Below, one piece after another: positions 1 through 6,234 of a stretch of 6,234 nt of DNA. The notes beneath the pieces were generated by a model. The model saw nothing but the letters and a program-made list of their open reading frames with translations, did no database searches and was not told the origin of the DNA. Within the stretch, counting starts at the first letter, position 1; every line of letters begins with the position of its first letter. Position numbers and translations under genes: made by a program. The stretch is from NCBI GenBank assembly GCA_046759145.1, contig JBHIBR010000118.1, positions 1 through 6,234 of the forward strand, in the 5' to 3' direction. This DNA is from JBHIBR01 sp046759145 [NCBI: Nitrospinota bacterium] (GTDB taxonomy: Bacteria; UBA8248).

Positions 1-1349
1 TCGGAGAGGGCCATGAAGGCGTCGCCCGCCTGGGCGACGCTGGAGAAGCCCAGCACCTCCACCGGGGCGGAGGGGACCGCCTCTTTGAGCCGGCGGCCCA
101 TGTCGTCGATGAGGGCGCGCACCTTCCCGTAGCTCACGCCCGCCACAAAGGCATCCCCCACCCGGAGGGTGCCTCGCTGGACCAGCACCGTGGCCACCGG
201 GCCCCGGCCCCGGTCCAGCTTGCCCTCGACCACCACGCCCGCCGCCCGGCGGTCCGGATTGGCCTTGAGCTCCATGATCTCGGCCTGGAGGAGGACCATC
301 TCCACGAGGTCTTCAATGCCGATCCTTTCCTTGGCGGACACTTCGCAGAAGATGGTCTTGCCGCCCCACTCCTCGGCGATCAGGTCGAACTCGGTGAGCC
401 CCTGGCGCACCCGGTCGGGGTTGGCGTTGGGGAGGTCCACCTTGTTGATGGCCACGATGATGGGGACCCCCGCCGCCCGGGCGTGGGCGATGGCCTCACG
501 GGTCTGGGGCATCACGCCGTCGTCGGCCGCCACCACCAGCACCACGATGTCCGCCACCTTCGCCCCCCGCGCCCGCATGGCGGTGAAGGCCTCGTGCCCC
601 GGGGTGTCGAGGAAGACCACGGTGCCCTTCGGGTGGTTCACCCGGAAGGCGCCGATGTGCTGGGTGATGCCGCCCGCCTCCTGGGCCATGAGGTTGCTCT
701 GGCGGATGGCGTCCAGAAGGCGCGTCTTGCCATGGTCCACGTGCCCCATGATGGTCACCACGGGCGCCCGGGGGCGCAAATCTTCGGGCCGGTCTCCCTC
801 GTCCTGGAGAGCCTCCTCCAGCTCGTCCCCCACCACCTCCACCGCGAAGCCGAACTTGCCGCCCACCTTGGCTGCCGTCTCCGCCTCCACGGGCTGGTTG
901 ATGGTGGACATCACCCCCATCTCCATGAGCTGGCGGATGAGGTCGGTGGCCTTCACCTGGAACCTCCCGGCGAGGTCCTTGACGGTGATGGCGCCGGCGA
1001 TGCGCACCCTTCGGAGCAGGGGAGGGGCGGGAGGTGCCTTCTCGACGGGCTCCGGCGGGGCCGGGGGAGCCGCCTTGGCGGGCGGCTCCATGACCGCCAC
1101 CTCGGCCTCGGGCGCTCCCTTCAGCACAGCCTCGGCGGGGGGGGCCGGGGCCTTGGCTTTAGGCGGAGCGGCCCTGGGCGGAGGAGCCTCCTTCGGCTTG
1201 AAGAGCGTGAGAATGAGCTCGGTGGTCTCCTCGTCCACCGTGCTCATGTAGCTCTTCGCCGCGATCCCCTCTTTGCGGAGCTCTTCCACGAACTCCTTGC
1301 TGGGGATCCCCAGCTTCTTGGCCAGCTCATAGACCCGCGTTTTCGCCAT
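1..1349 (-). CDS. infB: Translation initiation factor IF-2, 5' part (449 complete codons, truncated by window edge)
   Basis: GTPase that places initiator fMet-tRNA on the 30S subunit and promotes subunit joining. Seen: an IF2_N-type module at residues 1-50 (starts [20 protein letters not shown]), a Pro/Ala-rich linker at about 51-112, and a second IF2_N-like module at about 115-170. The GTPase domain follows with G1 GHVDHGKT at 202-209, switch region GGITQHIG at 226-233, G3 DTPGH at 248-252, G4 NKVD at 302-305 and G5 SAK at 338-340. Domain II begins near 372 and is cut off at base 1. The residue after the P-loop Thr is Arg rather than the commoner Ser/Thr; such variation is known in the family. 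The ATG start is preceded by a purine-rich GGGAGGGGAGG run. The N-terminal part is short compared with E. coli IF2. It is last in the rimP-nusA-ylxR order, 78 nt after ylxR. The identification is near certain. Confidence 0.97.
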   Translation of the reverse strand, partial: MAKTRVYELAKKLGIPSKEFVEELRKEGIAAKSYMSTVDEETTELILTLFKPKEAPPPRAAPPKAKAPAPPAEAVLKGAPEAEVAVMEPPAKAAPPAPPEPVEKAPPAPPLLRRVRIAGAITVKDLAGRFQVKATDLIRQLMEMGVMSTINQPVEAETAAKVGGKFGFAVEVVGDELEEALQDEGDRPEDLRPRAPVVTIMGHVDHGKTRLLDAIRQSNLMAQEAGGITQHIGAFRVNHPKGTVVFLDTPGHEAFTAMRARGAKVADIVVLVVAADDGVMPQTREAIAHARAAGVPIIVAINKVDLPNANPDRVRQGLTEFDLIAEEWGGKTIFCEVSAKERIGIEDLVEMVLLQAEIMELKANPDRRAAGVVVEGKLDRGRGPVATVLVQRGTLRVGDAFVAGVSYGKVRALIDDMGRRLKEAVPSAPVEVLGFSSVAQAGDAFMALS

Positions 1350-1427
1350 CCTCCCCTCCCTCGTCTGGAAACCGTACTGCCTCAGCACCCCCTCAACAAC
1401 CCACGTTAGTTTCCCCCATGCCCCTTG

Positions 1428-1994
1428 TCAAATGGCCCCCCCTGCCACCGACTCCCTTCGCTCCAGCCAGCGGACCAGGGCCCGGGCCAGGCCTTCCTCC
1501 CTCACGCCCACCACTGCCACGGGGCGCTTCCCCAGGAGCTCTCCCAGGCGCTTTTTGGAGAAACCCCGGAGAACCCGATGCGGGGGGCCGCCCCTTTCAG
1601 CCAATTTGGCTACACTGCCCCCCGCGTCCTCGCTCCAGAGGATCAGCAGGCAGGAGGGAAAACTCTCCTCCACCGCGCTCCTGCCCCTCACAAGGCGCCC
1701 GGCACGCCGGGCCATCCCGAGCATGCCTCCCACCTTGCGGTCGATCGCCTCCGCCAGGCTCGCCGCGAAGGCGCTCGCTTCGGGGGGCCTCACAGGGGCC
1801 CGAAAACCCCTCTCCAGGGCCCTGGGCTTGAGGGCCGCCTCCAGGCATCGGCGCGCGAAGCAGGCGTAGGCCCCCCTCCCCGGCAGCCTGTGCTCGAGGT
1901 CGGGGGCCACCTCCCCACCGGGGCTCCGCGCCAGCCGCAGAAGCTCTGCCTGCTCCCTCACCTCCCGGCAACCCACGCAGGTCCGCAGGGGCAT
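1428..1994 (-). CDS. ylxR: YlxR (DUF448) domain fused to an L7Ae/YlxQ-like RNA-binding domain
   Basis: A 188-residue two-domain protein. Residues 1-65 are a YlxR domain: RTCVGCRE near the start, the PGRGAY signature at 38-43, and four cysteines (6, 9, 45, 50) in two close pairs. Residues about 83-178 resemble the L7Ae/YlxQ ribosomal-protein-like fold: GGMLGMARRAGRLVRG at 89-104, then CLLILWSEDA and a KKRLGELLGKRPVAVVGV stretch typical of the K-turn-binding family. In Bacillus these are two separate genes, ylxR and ylxQ, between nusA and infB; here one reading frame carries both in the same order. Function is inferred as RNA or nucleic-acid binding linked to ribosome or transcription regulation; no precise role can be read from sequence. 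The start is five nucleotides after the nusA stop with only a weak purine stretch upstream, which suggests translational coupling. The stop TGA is followed by a 78-nt gap before infB. Confidence 0.9.
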   Translation of the reverse strand: MPLRTCVGCREVREQAELLRLARSPGGEVAPDLEHRLPGRGAYACFARRCLEAALKPRALERGFRAPVRPPEASAFAASLAEAIDRKVGGMLGMARRAGRLVRGRSAVEESFPSCLLILWSEDAGGSVAKLAERGGPPHRVLRGFSKKRLGELLGKRPVAVVGVREEGLARALVRWLERRESVAGGAI

Positions 1995-1999
1995 GGGCC

Positions 2000-3415
2000 C
2001 TAGCCCTGGGAGGGCTCGTCCCCCTCCCCCTCTCCCGCCGTGGCTGCCCCCTCCCCGGCGGCCTCGGGCCCATCCAGCGGCGGCCCCGAGCTCGCCGCCG
2101 CCGGGGCTTCCACCTCAGCCCCCTCCTCCGCGGCAGCAACCCCGGCACGGGCAGCCTTCGCCGCCAGGTGGGCCGCCGCCGCCTCCTTCAGGATGGCCGC
2201 CCGTTTGGGGCCGATCCCGGGCACCGCCGTAAGCTCCTCGATGGTCGCCCCGACTACCTTCTCGACGAAGCTGAAGCCGTGCGCGCTCAGGAGGGAGGCC
2301 ATCTTCTCACCCACCACGGAGAGCTCCTCGATGTCGGGCCGGGGGGCGAAGGTCGCGGCGAAGGTCGTGGCGGCGACGCGCTTGCGGTACTCGCCCTCGC
2401 CCACAAGGTCGATCCTCCAGCCGAGGAGCTTCGCGGCGAGGCGCACGTTCTGGCCCTGCTTGCCGATGGCGAGGGAGAGCTGGTCGTCGGCCACGATGAC
2501 CTCCATCCGCTGCTCTTCCTCGTGGAGGACGATGTGCTGTACCCGGGCGGGGCTGAGGGCGTTGGCGGCGTAAGTGTTGAGGTCGGAAGACCAGGAGATG
2601 ATGTCCACCTTCTCGCCATGGAGCTCCAGCACCACCGCCTGTACGCGGCTCCCCCGCGTGCCCACGCACGCCCCCACCGGGTCCACGTCCGAGTCGTGGG
2701 AGACCACGGCGACTTTGGCCCGGCCGCTGGGCTCGCGGACGCAGGCCTTGATCTCCACGATCCCCTCGTAGATCTCGGGCACCTCCATGGCGAAGAGCTT
2801 CATCAGGAGACCCGGGTGGGTCCGGGAGAGGATGATCTGCGGCCCGCGGCTCACCTCCCGCACCTCGAGGATGTAGGCACGGATGCGGTCGGCCCGCTTG
2901 TAGACCTCCCGGAAGATCTGCTCGCGGCGGGGCAGCAGGGCTTCGGCGCGCCCGACGTCCACGTAGATGTTGCCCCGCTCCACCTGGGAGACCACCCCCA
3001 TCACCAGCTCCCCGACCCGGTCCTTGAACTCGTTGTAGATGTTGGCCCGCTCGGCTTCGCGCACCCGCTGGAGGATGACCTGCTTGGCCGTCTGGGCGGC
3101 GATGCGCCCCAGGTCGTCCAGCGCGAGGGGGAGCCGCACCTCCTGGCCTTCGGTTGCGTCGGGGTTGAGCTGCCGGGCCTCTTCGAGGGAGATCTGGAGC
3201 TCGGGGTCCTCCACCTGGGATACGGCGGTCTTCTTGCAATAGAGGGTGAGGTCGCCCGTCTCCCCGTCCACCTCCGCCTCCACGTTGTCGCCCAGGCCGT
3301 AGTGCCGCTTGGAGGCCGACACGATGGCAGCCCGCACCGCCTCGAGGAGGACCTCCCGCGGGACGGCCCGCTCGCGCTCGATCTGGTTCAGGATGTAGAG
3401 CAGCTCTTGATTCAA
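2000..3415 (-). CDS. nusA: Transcription termination/antitermination factor NusA (471 aa, TTG start)
   Basis: RNA-polymerase-associated factor that controls pausing, intrinsic termination and antitermination. Domains seen: N-terminal polymerase-binding domain (1-125, opening NQELLYILNQIERER), S1 domain (about 134-198), KH1 (about 228-290, GTRG at 252-255), KH2 (about 295-370, GKQG at 318-321), then a single helix-hairpin-helix acidic-repeat-like module (about 362-412, PGIGPKRA at 399-406) and an Ala/Glu/Gly-rich acidic tail (about 420-471). E. coli NusA carries two such C-terminal repeats and B. subtilis none. I chose the TTG at 3413-3415 because the next residues match the usual NusA N-terminus and a ribosome binding site lies 10 nt upstream. 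A longer frame from another TTG at 3454 would add 13 residues lying inside rimP and is less likely. The TTG overlaps the rimP TGA (TTGA), so translation is probably coupled. Confidence 0.95.
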   Translation of the reverse strand: MNQELLYILNQIERERAVPREVLLEAVRAAIVSASKRHYGLGDNVEAEVDGETGDLTLYCKKTAVSQVEDPELQISLEEARQLNPDATEGQEVRLPLALDDLGRIAAQTAKQVILQRVREAERANIYNEFKDRVGELVMGVVSQVERGNIYVDVGRAEALLPRREQIFREVYKRADRIRAYILEVREVSRGPQIILSRTHPGLLMKLFAMEVPEIYEGIVEIKACVREPSGRAKVAVVSHDSDVDPVGACVGTRGSRVQAVVLELHGEKVDIISWSSDLNTYAANALSPARVQHIVLHEEEQRMEVIVADDQLSLAIGKQGQNVRLAAKLLGWRIDLVGEGEYRKRVAATTFAATFAPRPDIEELSVVGEKMASLLSAHGFSFVEKVVGATIEELTAVPGIGPKRAAILKEAAAAHLAAKAARAGVAAAEEGAEVEAPAAASSGPPLDGPEAAGEGAATAGEGEGDEPSQG

Positions 3416-3951
3416 GGCGTCGCGTCTCCCTTCCGCCCGAAGACCTTCTTCCAATCCACCTCCAGCCGCGCCTTGGCCACATCCTCCAGGGGCAGCCGCA
3501 CCGTGCGGGGCACCCCAAGCGGCTCGCCGCTTGGGGACCCCGTGCGGTCGGGCTCCACCTCCAGGAGGATCTCCCCCCCCTCCAGCCCCCGGAGGGTCCC
3601 CCGAAAGTTCCTCTGGCCCCCCACGGGGACCCTCACCTCAACGCGCACGCGCTCGCCCGCAAAGCGCTCGAAGTCCCGCGCGCGGCGAAGCGGCCGGGCC
3701 AGGCCGGGGGAGGAGACCTCCAGGAGGTAGGAGGAGGCGATGGGGTCCTCCACATCCAGGAGCTTGTCGAGCTGGGAGCTCACCCGCGCGCAATCGGCGT
3801 GGCTCACCCCTCCGGGCTTGTCCACGTAGATGCGCAGCACGCGGCGGCCGCGGTCGATGCCGAACTCCACCTCCACCACCTCCATCCCCTCCTCGGCCGC
3901 GATGGGCTCGCTCAAGGCCGTGACTTTCTGGATGAGGGCCGACTTATCCAT
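3412..3951 (-). CDS. rimP: Ribosome maturation factor RimP (179 aa, with an inserted loop)
   Basis: Cytoplasmic factor needed for maturation of the 30S subunit; first gene of the rimP-nusA-ylxR-infB block. Seen: N-terminal alpha/beta domain (about 1-85) with EVVEVEF, RRVLRIYVDKPGGV and DCARVSSQLDKLLDVEDP, the family signature LEVSSPGLARPL at 77-88, and a C-terminal SH3-like domain (about 90-166) ending in LEDVAKARLEV. At 179 residues it is longer than E. coli RimP (about 150). About 13 extra residues (136-149) are encoded by a palindrome with flanking direct repeats, and there is a short basic C-terminal extension. The ATG at 3951 gives an N-terminus like that of relatives; upstream GTG codons in frame lie in or before the terminator hairpin and are rejected. 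An AGGAG directly abuts the ATG with no spacer, which is unusual. The stop overlaps the nusA start. Confidence 0.95.
   Translation of the reverse strand: MDKSALIQKVTALSEPIAAEEGMEVVEVEFGIDRGRRVLRIYVDKPGGVSHADCARVSSQLDKLLDVEDPIASSYLLEVSSPGLARPLRRARDFERFAGERVRVEVRVPVGGQRNFRGTLRGLEGGEILLEVEPDRTGSPSGEPLGVPRTVRLPLEDVAKARLEVDWKKVFGRKGDATP
3426..3434 (-). promoter_or_regulatory. Ribosome binding site that decides the nusA start
   Basis: GGAAGGGAG on the minus strand, inside the end of rimP, ends 10 nt before the TTG at 3415. It supports that TTG over the upstream TTG at 3454. Confidence 0.6.
3501..3547. repeat. Palindromic element flanked by 8-bp direct repeats inside rimP
   Basis: Bases 3513-3522 (CCCCAAGCGG) and 3527-3536 (CCGCTTGGGG) are perfect reverse complements around a 4-nt centre. 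An identical octamer CCGTGCGG lies on each side, at 3501-3508 and 3540-3547. The octamers are offset by 39 nt, exactly 13 codons, so removing one octamer and the palindrome keeps frame and restores a RimP loop of ordinary length (PDRTVRLPLED). Pairing continues in the outer arms in DNA and partly in the mRNA (3507-3510 with 3538-3541, and further), partly because the octamer is itself nearly palindromic. The layout resembles a small palindromic insertion with target-site duplication. A chance hairpin in GC-rich coding sequence is the alternative. The structure is seen directly; its origin is inferred. Confidence 0.7.
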
Positions 3952-3966
3952 CTCCTGCCCCCGGAC

Positions 3967-3990
3967 AAAAAAAAGTGGGCACAAGCCCAC
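3967..3990 (-). terminator. Intrinsic terminator between proS and rimP
   Basis: On the minus strand GTGGGC, loop TTGT, GCCCAC form a perfect 6-bp G/C-rich stem followed immediately by eight T (bases 3974-3967). This is a textbook Rho-independent terminator for transcripts coming from ispG-proS. It lies only 15 nt before the rimP ATG, so any rimP promoter upstream of it must read through it. It may therefore serve as a leader attenuator for the nusA operon. Confidence 0.85.
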
Positions 3991-4020
3991 GGATGGACCC
4001 ACAGCCGGTCAGCCGCCCAC
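3985..4020 (-). promoter_or_regulatory. Possible rimP leader with repeated terminator 5' arm
   Basis: Reading the minus strand, GTGGGC occurs at 4020-4015, GTGGGT at 4002-3997 and GTGGGC again at 3990-3985. All three can pair with the single GCCCAC arm at 3980-3975 (the middle copy with one G-U pair), so alternative folds of this leader are possible. I see no convincing -35/-10 pair in the 100-nt gap between proS and rimP. A 12-bp palindrome CGGTGGCCACCG also sits at 4037-4048, just past the proS stop. A regulatory role is an inference. Confidence 0.3.
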
Positions 4021-4051
4021 ATCGCATCCCGCGCCCCGGTGGCCACCGCCC

Positions 4052-5800
4052 TCAGGCGGCTCCCTCGGCTCCCCCCCTTTCGGTCCTCCGGATGGCCTCC
4101 TCCACTCTATCCCGCACCGTGCGGGCCACGGCCTCCCGCGCCACCCGCTCCGCCCCCTCGGGCCCTCGCCGCCGCTCCTGCACCTCCACCTTCCCCTCGC
4201 GGAGGCCCTTGGGGCCCACCACCACTTTGTAAGGGACGCCCAGGAGGTCGGCGTCTTTGAATTTGACCCCCGCCCGCCCGTCGCGGTCGTCGTAGAGCGT
4301 CTCCACGCCCAGGGCGGTGAGCTCCCGGTAGAGAGACTCCGCCGCCTCCCTCGTGGGGGCGTCGGCTTGGTTGATGGGGATGAGGTAGGCGTGGTAGGGG
4401 GCGATGGGGGCGGGCCAGATGATGCCCTCCGCGTCGTGGTTCTGCTCGATGGCGGCCGCCACCGTGCGGCCGATCCCGATCCCGTAGCAGCCCATGACGA
4501 TGAGCCGCCCCTCCCCCTTCTCATCGAGGTAGGTCGCCCCCAGGGCCCGGCTGTACTTCTCCCCCAGCTTGAACACGTGCCCCACTTCGATGCCCCGCCG
4601 CACGCCCAGGGGCTCGCGGCAGCGGGGGCATGGATCCCCCTCCCGGGCAAGGGAGAGGTCGGCGAAGCGCTCGACCTTGAAATCCTTCCCCTCCTCCGCC
4701 CCGGCGTAGTGGTAATCCGTCTCGTTGGCCCCCACCACCAGGCCACCCCGCCCCCGCAGGGAGTGGTCCGCCACCAGGGGGAGGGAGAGCCCCACCGGCC
4801 CCGCGAAGCCCACCTCCGCCCCGGTGAGGCGCTCGACGGCGGGGCCGTCGGCGAGGGTGAGCTCGTTGGCCCCCAGGAAGTTTTTGAGCTTCACCTCGTT
4901 GAGGGCGCGGTCGCCGGGCACGAGCACAGCGGTGGCGCCCCCGTCGACGAAGTAGATGAGCGTCTTGGCGAGCCTTGCCGGGGGGACCCCGAGGAAGGCG
5001 CTCACCTCCTCGATGGTGCGCGCCCCGGGGGTGTGGACCCTCTCGAGCCTCTGTCCGTCCAAGGCATCCCCACCCCCGGACTCACACACCGGGGTCTTCT
5101 CCACGTTGGCCGCGTAGCCGCACTTGCCGCACACGGTGATGGCCTCTTCGCCCGTGTCGGCCAGCACCATGAACTCGTGCGAGAAGCTCCCCCCGATGGC
5201 GCCCGGGTCTGCCTCCACGGCGGCGAAGCCCAGCCCGCAGCGGCGGAAGATGGCCGAGTAGGCGTCGAACATCTGGCGGTAGCTCTCCTCCGCCCCCGCC
5301 TCGTCCCGGTCGAAGCTGTAAGCGTCCTTCATCAGGAACTCGCGCCCCCGCATGACGCCGAAGCGGGGGCGGACCTCGTCGCGGAATTTCGTCTGGATCT
5401 GGTAGAGGTTGAGGGGGAGGTCCCGGTAGGAGCGCACCTCGCGGCGCACCAGGTCGGTGATGACCTCCTCGTGGGTAGGCCCGAGGCAGAACTGGCGCTC
5501 GTGGCGGTCCTTAAGGCGCATGAGCTCCTTGCCGTAGACCTGCCAGCGGCCGCTCTCCATCCAGAGCTCGGCCGGGCTCAGCACGGGCAGGGAGACCTCC
5601 TGGGCACCGTGGCGGTCCATCTCCTCGCGGACGATGTTTTCCACCTTGCGCTGCACCCGCAGGCCCAGGGGGAGGACGGAGTAGATGCCCGCCGCCAGCT
5701 TGCGGATCACGGCCGCCCGCACCATCAGCCGGTGGCTCACCACCTCTGCCTCGGCGGGCGCCTCCTTCAGCGTGGGCAGGAAGGCCCGGCTCACGCGCAT
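4052..5800 (-). CDS. proS: Prolyl-tRNA synthetase, bacterial type with inserted editing domain (582 aa)
   Basis: Class II aminoacyl-tRNA synthetase that attaches proline to tRNA-Pro. Seen: N-terminal [20 protein letters not shown], motif 1 region with [18 protein letters not shown] (44-61), the proline-pocket segment GPTHEEVIT (107-115), motif 2 spanning 139-163 ([20 protein letters not shown] and onward), and motif 3 [17 protein letters not shown] (437-453). The anticodon-binding domain covers about 465-560. Between motifs 2 and 3 lies the YbaK-like insertion (about 255-380) with LAKTLIY and its lysine at 279, which removes mischarged Ala-tRNA-Pro in the family. CGKC (224-227) and CPRC (391-394) flank the insertion and could bind zinc. 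I chose the ATG at 5800 because it fits the family N-terminus and has GGGGGAG 7 nt upstream. A GTG at 5830 overlapping the ispG stop would add ten residues. It probably shares a transcript with ispG and ends at the terminator downstream. Confidence 0.97.
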   Translation of the reverse strand: MRVSRAFLPTLKEAPAEAEVVSHRLMVRAAVIRKLAAGIYSVLPLGLRVQRKVENIVREEMDRHGAQEVSLPVLSPAELWMESGRWQVYGKELMRLKDRHERQFCLGPTHEEVITDLVRREVRSYRDLPLNLYQIQTKFRDEVRPRFGVMRGREFLMKDAYSFDRDEAGAEESYRQMFDAYSAIFRRCGLGFAAVEADPGAIGGSFSHEFMVLADTGEEAITVCGKCGYAANVEKTPVCESGGGDALDGQRLERVHTPGARTIEEVSAFLGVPPARLAKTLIYFVDGGATAVLVPGDRALNEVKLKNFLGANELTLADGPAVERLTGAEVGFAGPVGLSLPLVADHSLRGRGGLVVGANETDYHYAGAEEGKDFKVERFADLSLAREGDPCPRCREPLGVRRGIEVGHVFKLGEKYSRALGATYLDEKGEGRLIVMGCYGIGIGRTVAAAIEQNHDAEGIIWPAPIAPYHAYLIPINQADAPTREAAESLYRELTALGVETLYDDRDGRAGVKFKDADLLGVPYKVVVGPKGLREGKVEVQERRRGPEGAERVAREAVARTVRDRVEEAIRRTERGGAEGAA

Positions 5801-5807
5801 GGGTCGG

Positions 5808-5814
5808 CTCCCCC
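5808..5814 (-). promoter_or_regulatory. Ribosome binding site that decides the proS start
   Basis: GGGGGAG on the minus strand lies 7 nt before the ATG at 5800, in the 26-nt gap after ispG. It favours the ATG over the GTG at 5830, which overlaps the ispG stop. Confidence 0.65.
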
Positions 5815-5826
5815 GGCCGGCTTCGC

Positions 5827-6234
5827 TCACGCGCCCATCGCGGGGGAGGGATCAGCGGTGGGCTCCGAGTCCATCTCCTCCACCTTCCGCAGGATGGCGG
5901 ATTTGATGTCCTCGTAAGGGACCAGGCCCACCTTCTCCCCTTTCACGAAGATGAGCCCACTGCGGTGTCCGGCCGCCACGCCCACGTCGGCGTCGTGCGC
6001 CTCGCCGGGGCCGTTCACCTCACACCCCATGACGGCCACGGTGATGGGCTTCTCCACGTGGGCGAGGTCGCGCTCGAGCTCTGCCGCCAGCTTGTCCACG
6101 TCGATCTGGACCCGGCCGCAAGAGGGGCAGGCCACCACGTTCACGCCCCTCTGGCGCAGGCGCAGCGACTTGAGGATCTCGTAGCCCACCTGCACCTCCT
6201 CCGCCGGGTCGGCGGCGAGGGAAACGCGGATGGT
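5827..6234 (-). CDS. ispG: 4-hydroxy-3-methylbut-2-enyl diphosphate synthase IspG/GcpE, C-terminal part
   Basis: IspG converts methylerythritol cyclodiphosphate to HMBPP in the non-mevalonate (MEP) isoprenoid pathway, using a 4Fe-4S cluster. The 135 visible residues begin in [10 protein letters not shown], just ahead of the iron-sulfur domain. The cluster ligands are present: CPSC (visible residues 36 and 39), the Cys of [11 protein letters not shown] (71) and its Glu (78). Their spacing of 3, 32 and 7 equals that of E. coli C270, C273, C305 and E312, from memory. A short tail rich in Pro, Ala and Ser follows the conserved domain. The gene's 5' part lies beyond the right edge. The TGA at 5829-5827 is 26 nt before the proS ATG, so the two are likely cotranscribed. 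That the host makes isoprenoids by the MEP route follows from the gene being intact here. Confidence 0.96.
   Translation of the reverse strand, partial: TIRVSLAADPAEEVQVGYEILKSLRLRQRGVNVVACPSCGRVQIDVDKLAAELERDLAHVEKPITVAVMGCEVNGPGEAHDADVGVAAGHRSGLIFVKGEKVGLVPYEDIKSAILRKVEEMDSEPTADPSPAMGA

Noticed and set aside
1066-1089. Perfect 9-bp inverted repeat with a 6-nt loop in infB
   Set aside because: It lies in the Pro/Ala-rich linker, where GCC/CCG-type codons readily produce such complementarity; no T tract and no flanking repeat.
1371-1399. Possible internal promoter for infB: TTGTTG, 17-bp spacer, TACGGT on the minus strand
   Set aside because: Only three of six bases match each consensus box, which is weak support in the absence of transcript data, although the spacing is ideal.
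169-1409. Plus-strand open frames of 360 and 308 codons opposite infB
   Set aside because: They are antisense shadows of the IF-2 G domain and linker; low-complexity Ala/Ser/Gly sequence without family resemblance.
2307-3518. A 403-codon minus-strand frame overlapping nusA in another frame
   Set aside because: It is the shifted frame of nusA, rich in Arg, Gly and Pro as expected from GC-rich out-of-frame reading.
2168-3730. A 520-codon plus-strand open frame opposite nusA and rimP
   Set aside because: Same mirror effect of GC-biased codons; composition is dominated by His, Leu, Gly and Asp, with no domain signal and no ribosome binding site of note.
4037-4059. Palindrome CGGTGGCCACCG and an overlapping 5-bp stem around the proS stop codon
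   Set aside because: Short, mutually exclusive and without a following T run; the real terminator is at 3967-3990. Could be chance in GC-rich sequence.
3830-5917. A 695-codon open frame on the plus strand opposite proS and the start of rimP
   Set aside because: It is antisense to clearly conserved proS, has a Leu/Gly/His/Pro-rich composition with no recognisable domain, and is expected because G/C third positions in the real gene leave few stops on the other strand.
1-6234. CRISPR arrays, tRNA or rRNA genes, insertion sequences, phage or defence genes
   Set aside because: I looked for regular repeats, transposase-like or nuclease-like proteins and RNA gene signatures and saw none; the window is filled by six conserved housekeeping genes with short gaps.

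Overview
The window is a compact, GC-rich stretch of bacterial housekeeping chromosome in which every gene I can support lies on the minus strand. Reading in the direction of transcription (high to low coordinates) the order is ispG (3' part), proS, rimP, nusA, a ylxR–L7Ae-type fusion gene, and infB (5' part). High G+C with third positions dominated by G/C, together with this order, suits a GC-rich proteobacterium, perhaps of the old deltaproteobacterial assemblage. That placement is an inference from gene order and protein flavour, not something I could test.

Region by region: 6234-5827 is the C-terminal third of IspG, with its iron-sulfur ligands. A 26-nt gap holding a strong ribosome binding site leads to proS (5800-4052). 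A 100-nt intergenic stretch (4051-3952) follows, with a clear intrinsic terminator (hairpin plus eight T) only 15 nt upstream of the rimP start. Then come rimP (3951-3412), nusA (3415-2000, TTG start overlapping the rimP stop), the ylxR fusion (1994-1428), a 78-nt gap without an evident signal, and infB, which runs off the left edge at its domain II.

Functionally, ispG makes an isoprenoid precursor and proS charges prolyl-tRNA. The rimP-nusA-ylxR-infB block is the widely conserved transcription/translation cluster: 30S maturation, elongation/termination/antitermination control, two small RNA-binding modules, and initiation factor 2. The terminator between the two blocks either ends the ispG-proS unit or acts as a leader attenuator of the nusA operon.

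I found no new multi-gene system, CRISPR array, transposon or RNA gene. The most unusual item is inside rimP: a near-perfect palindrome flanked by an 8-bp direct repeat. Together they account for a 13-codon in-frame insertion in a loop of the C-terminal domain, which looks like a small palindromic element tolerated within an essential-type gene. Other points of interest are the YlxR–L7Ae fusion and the rimP leader.
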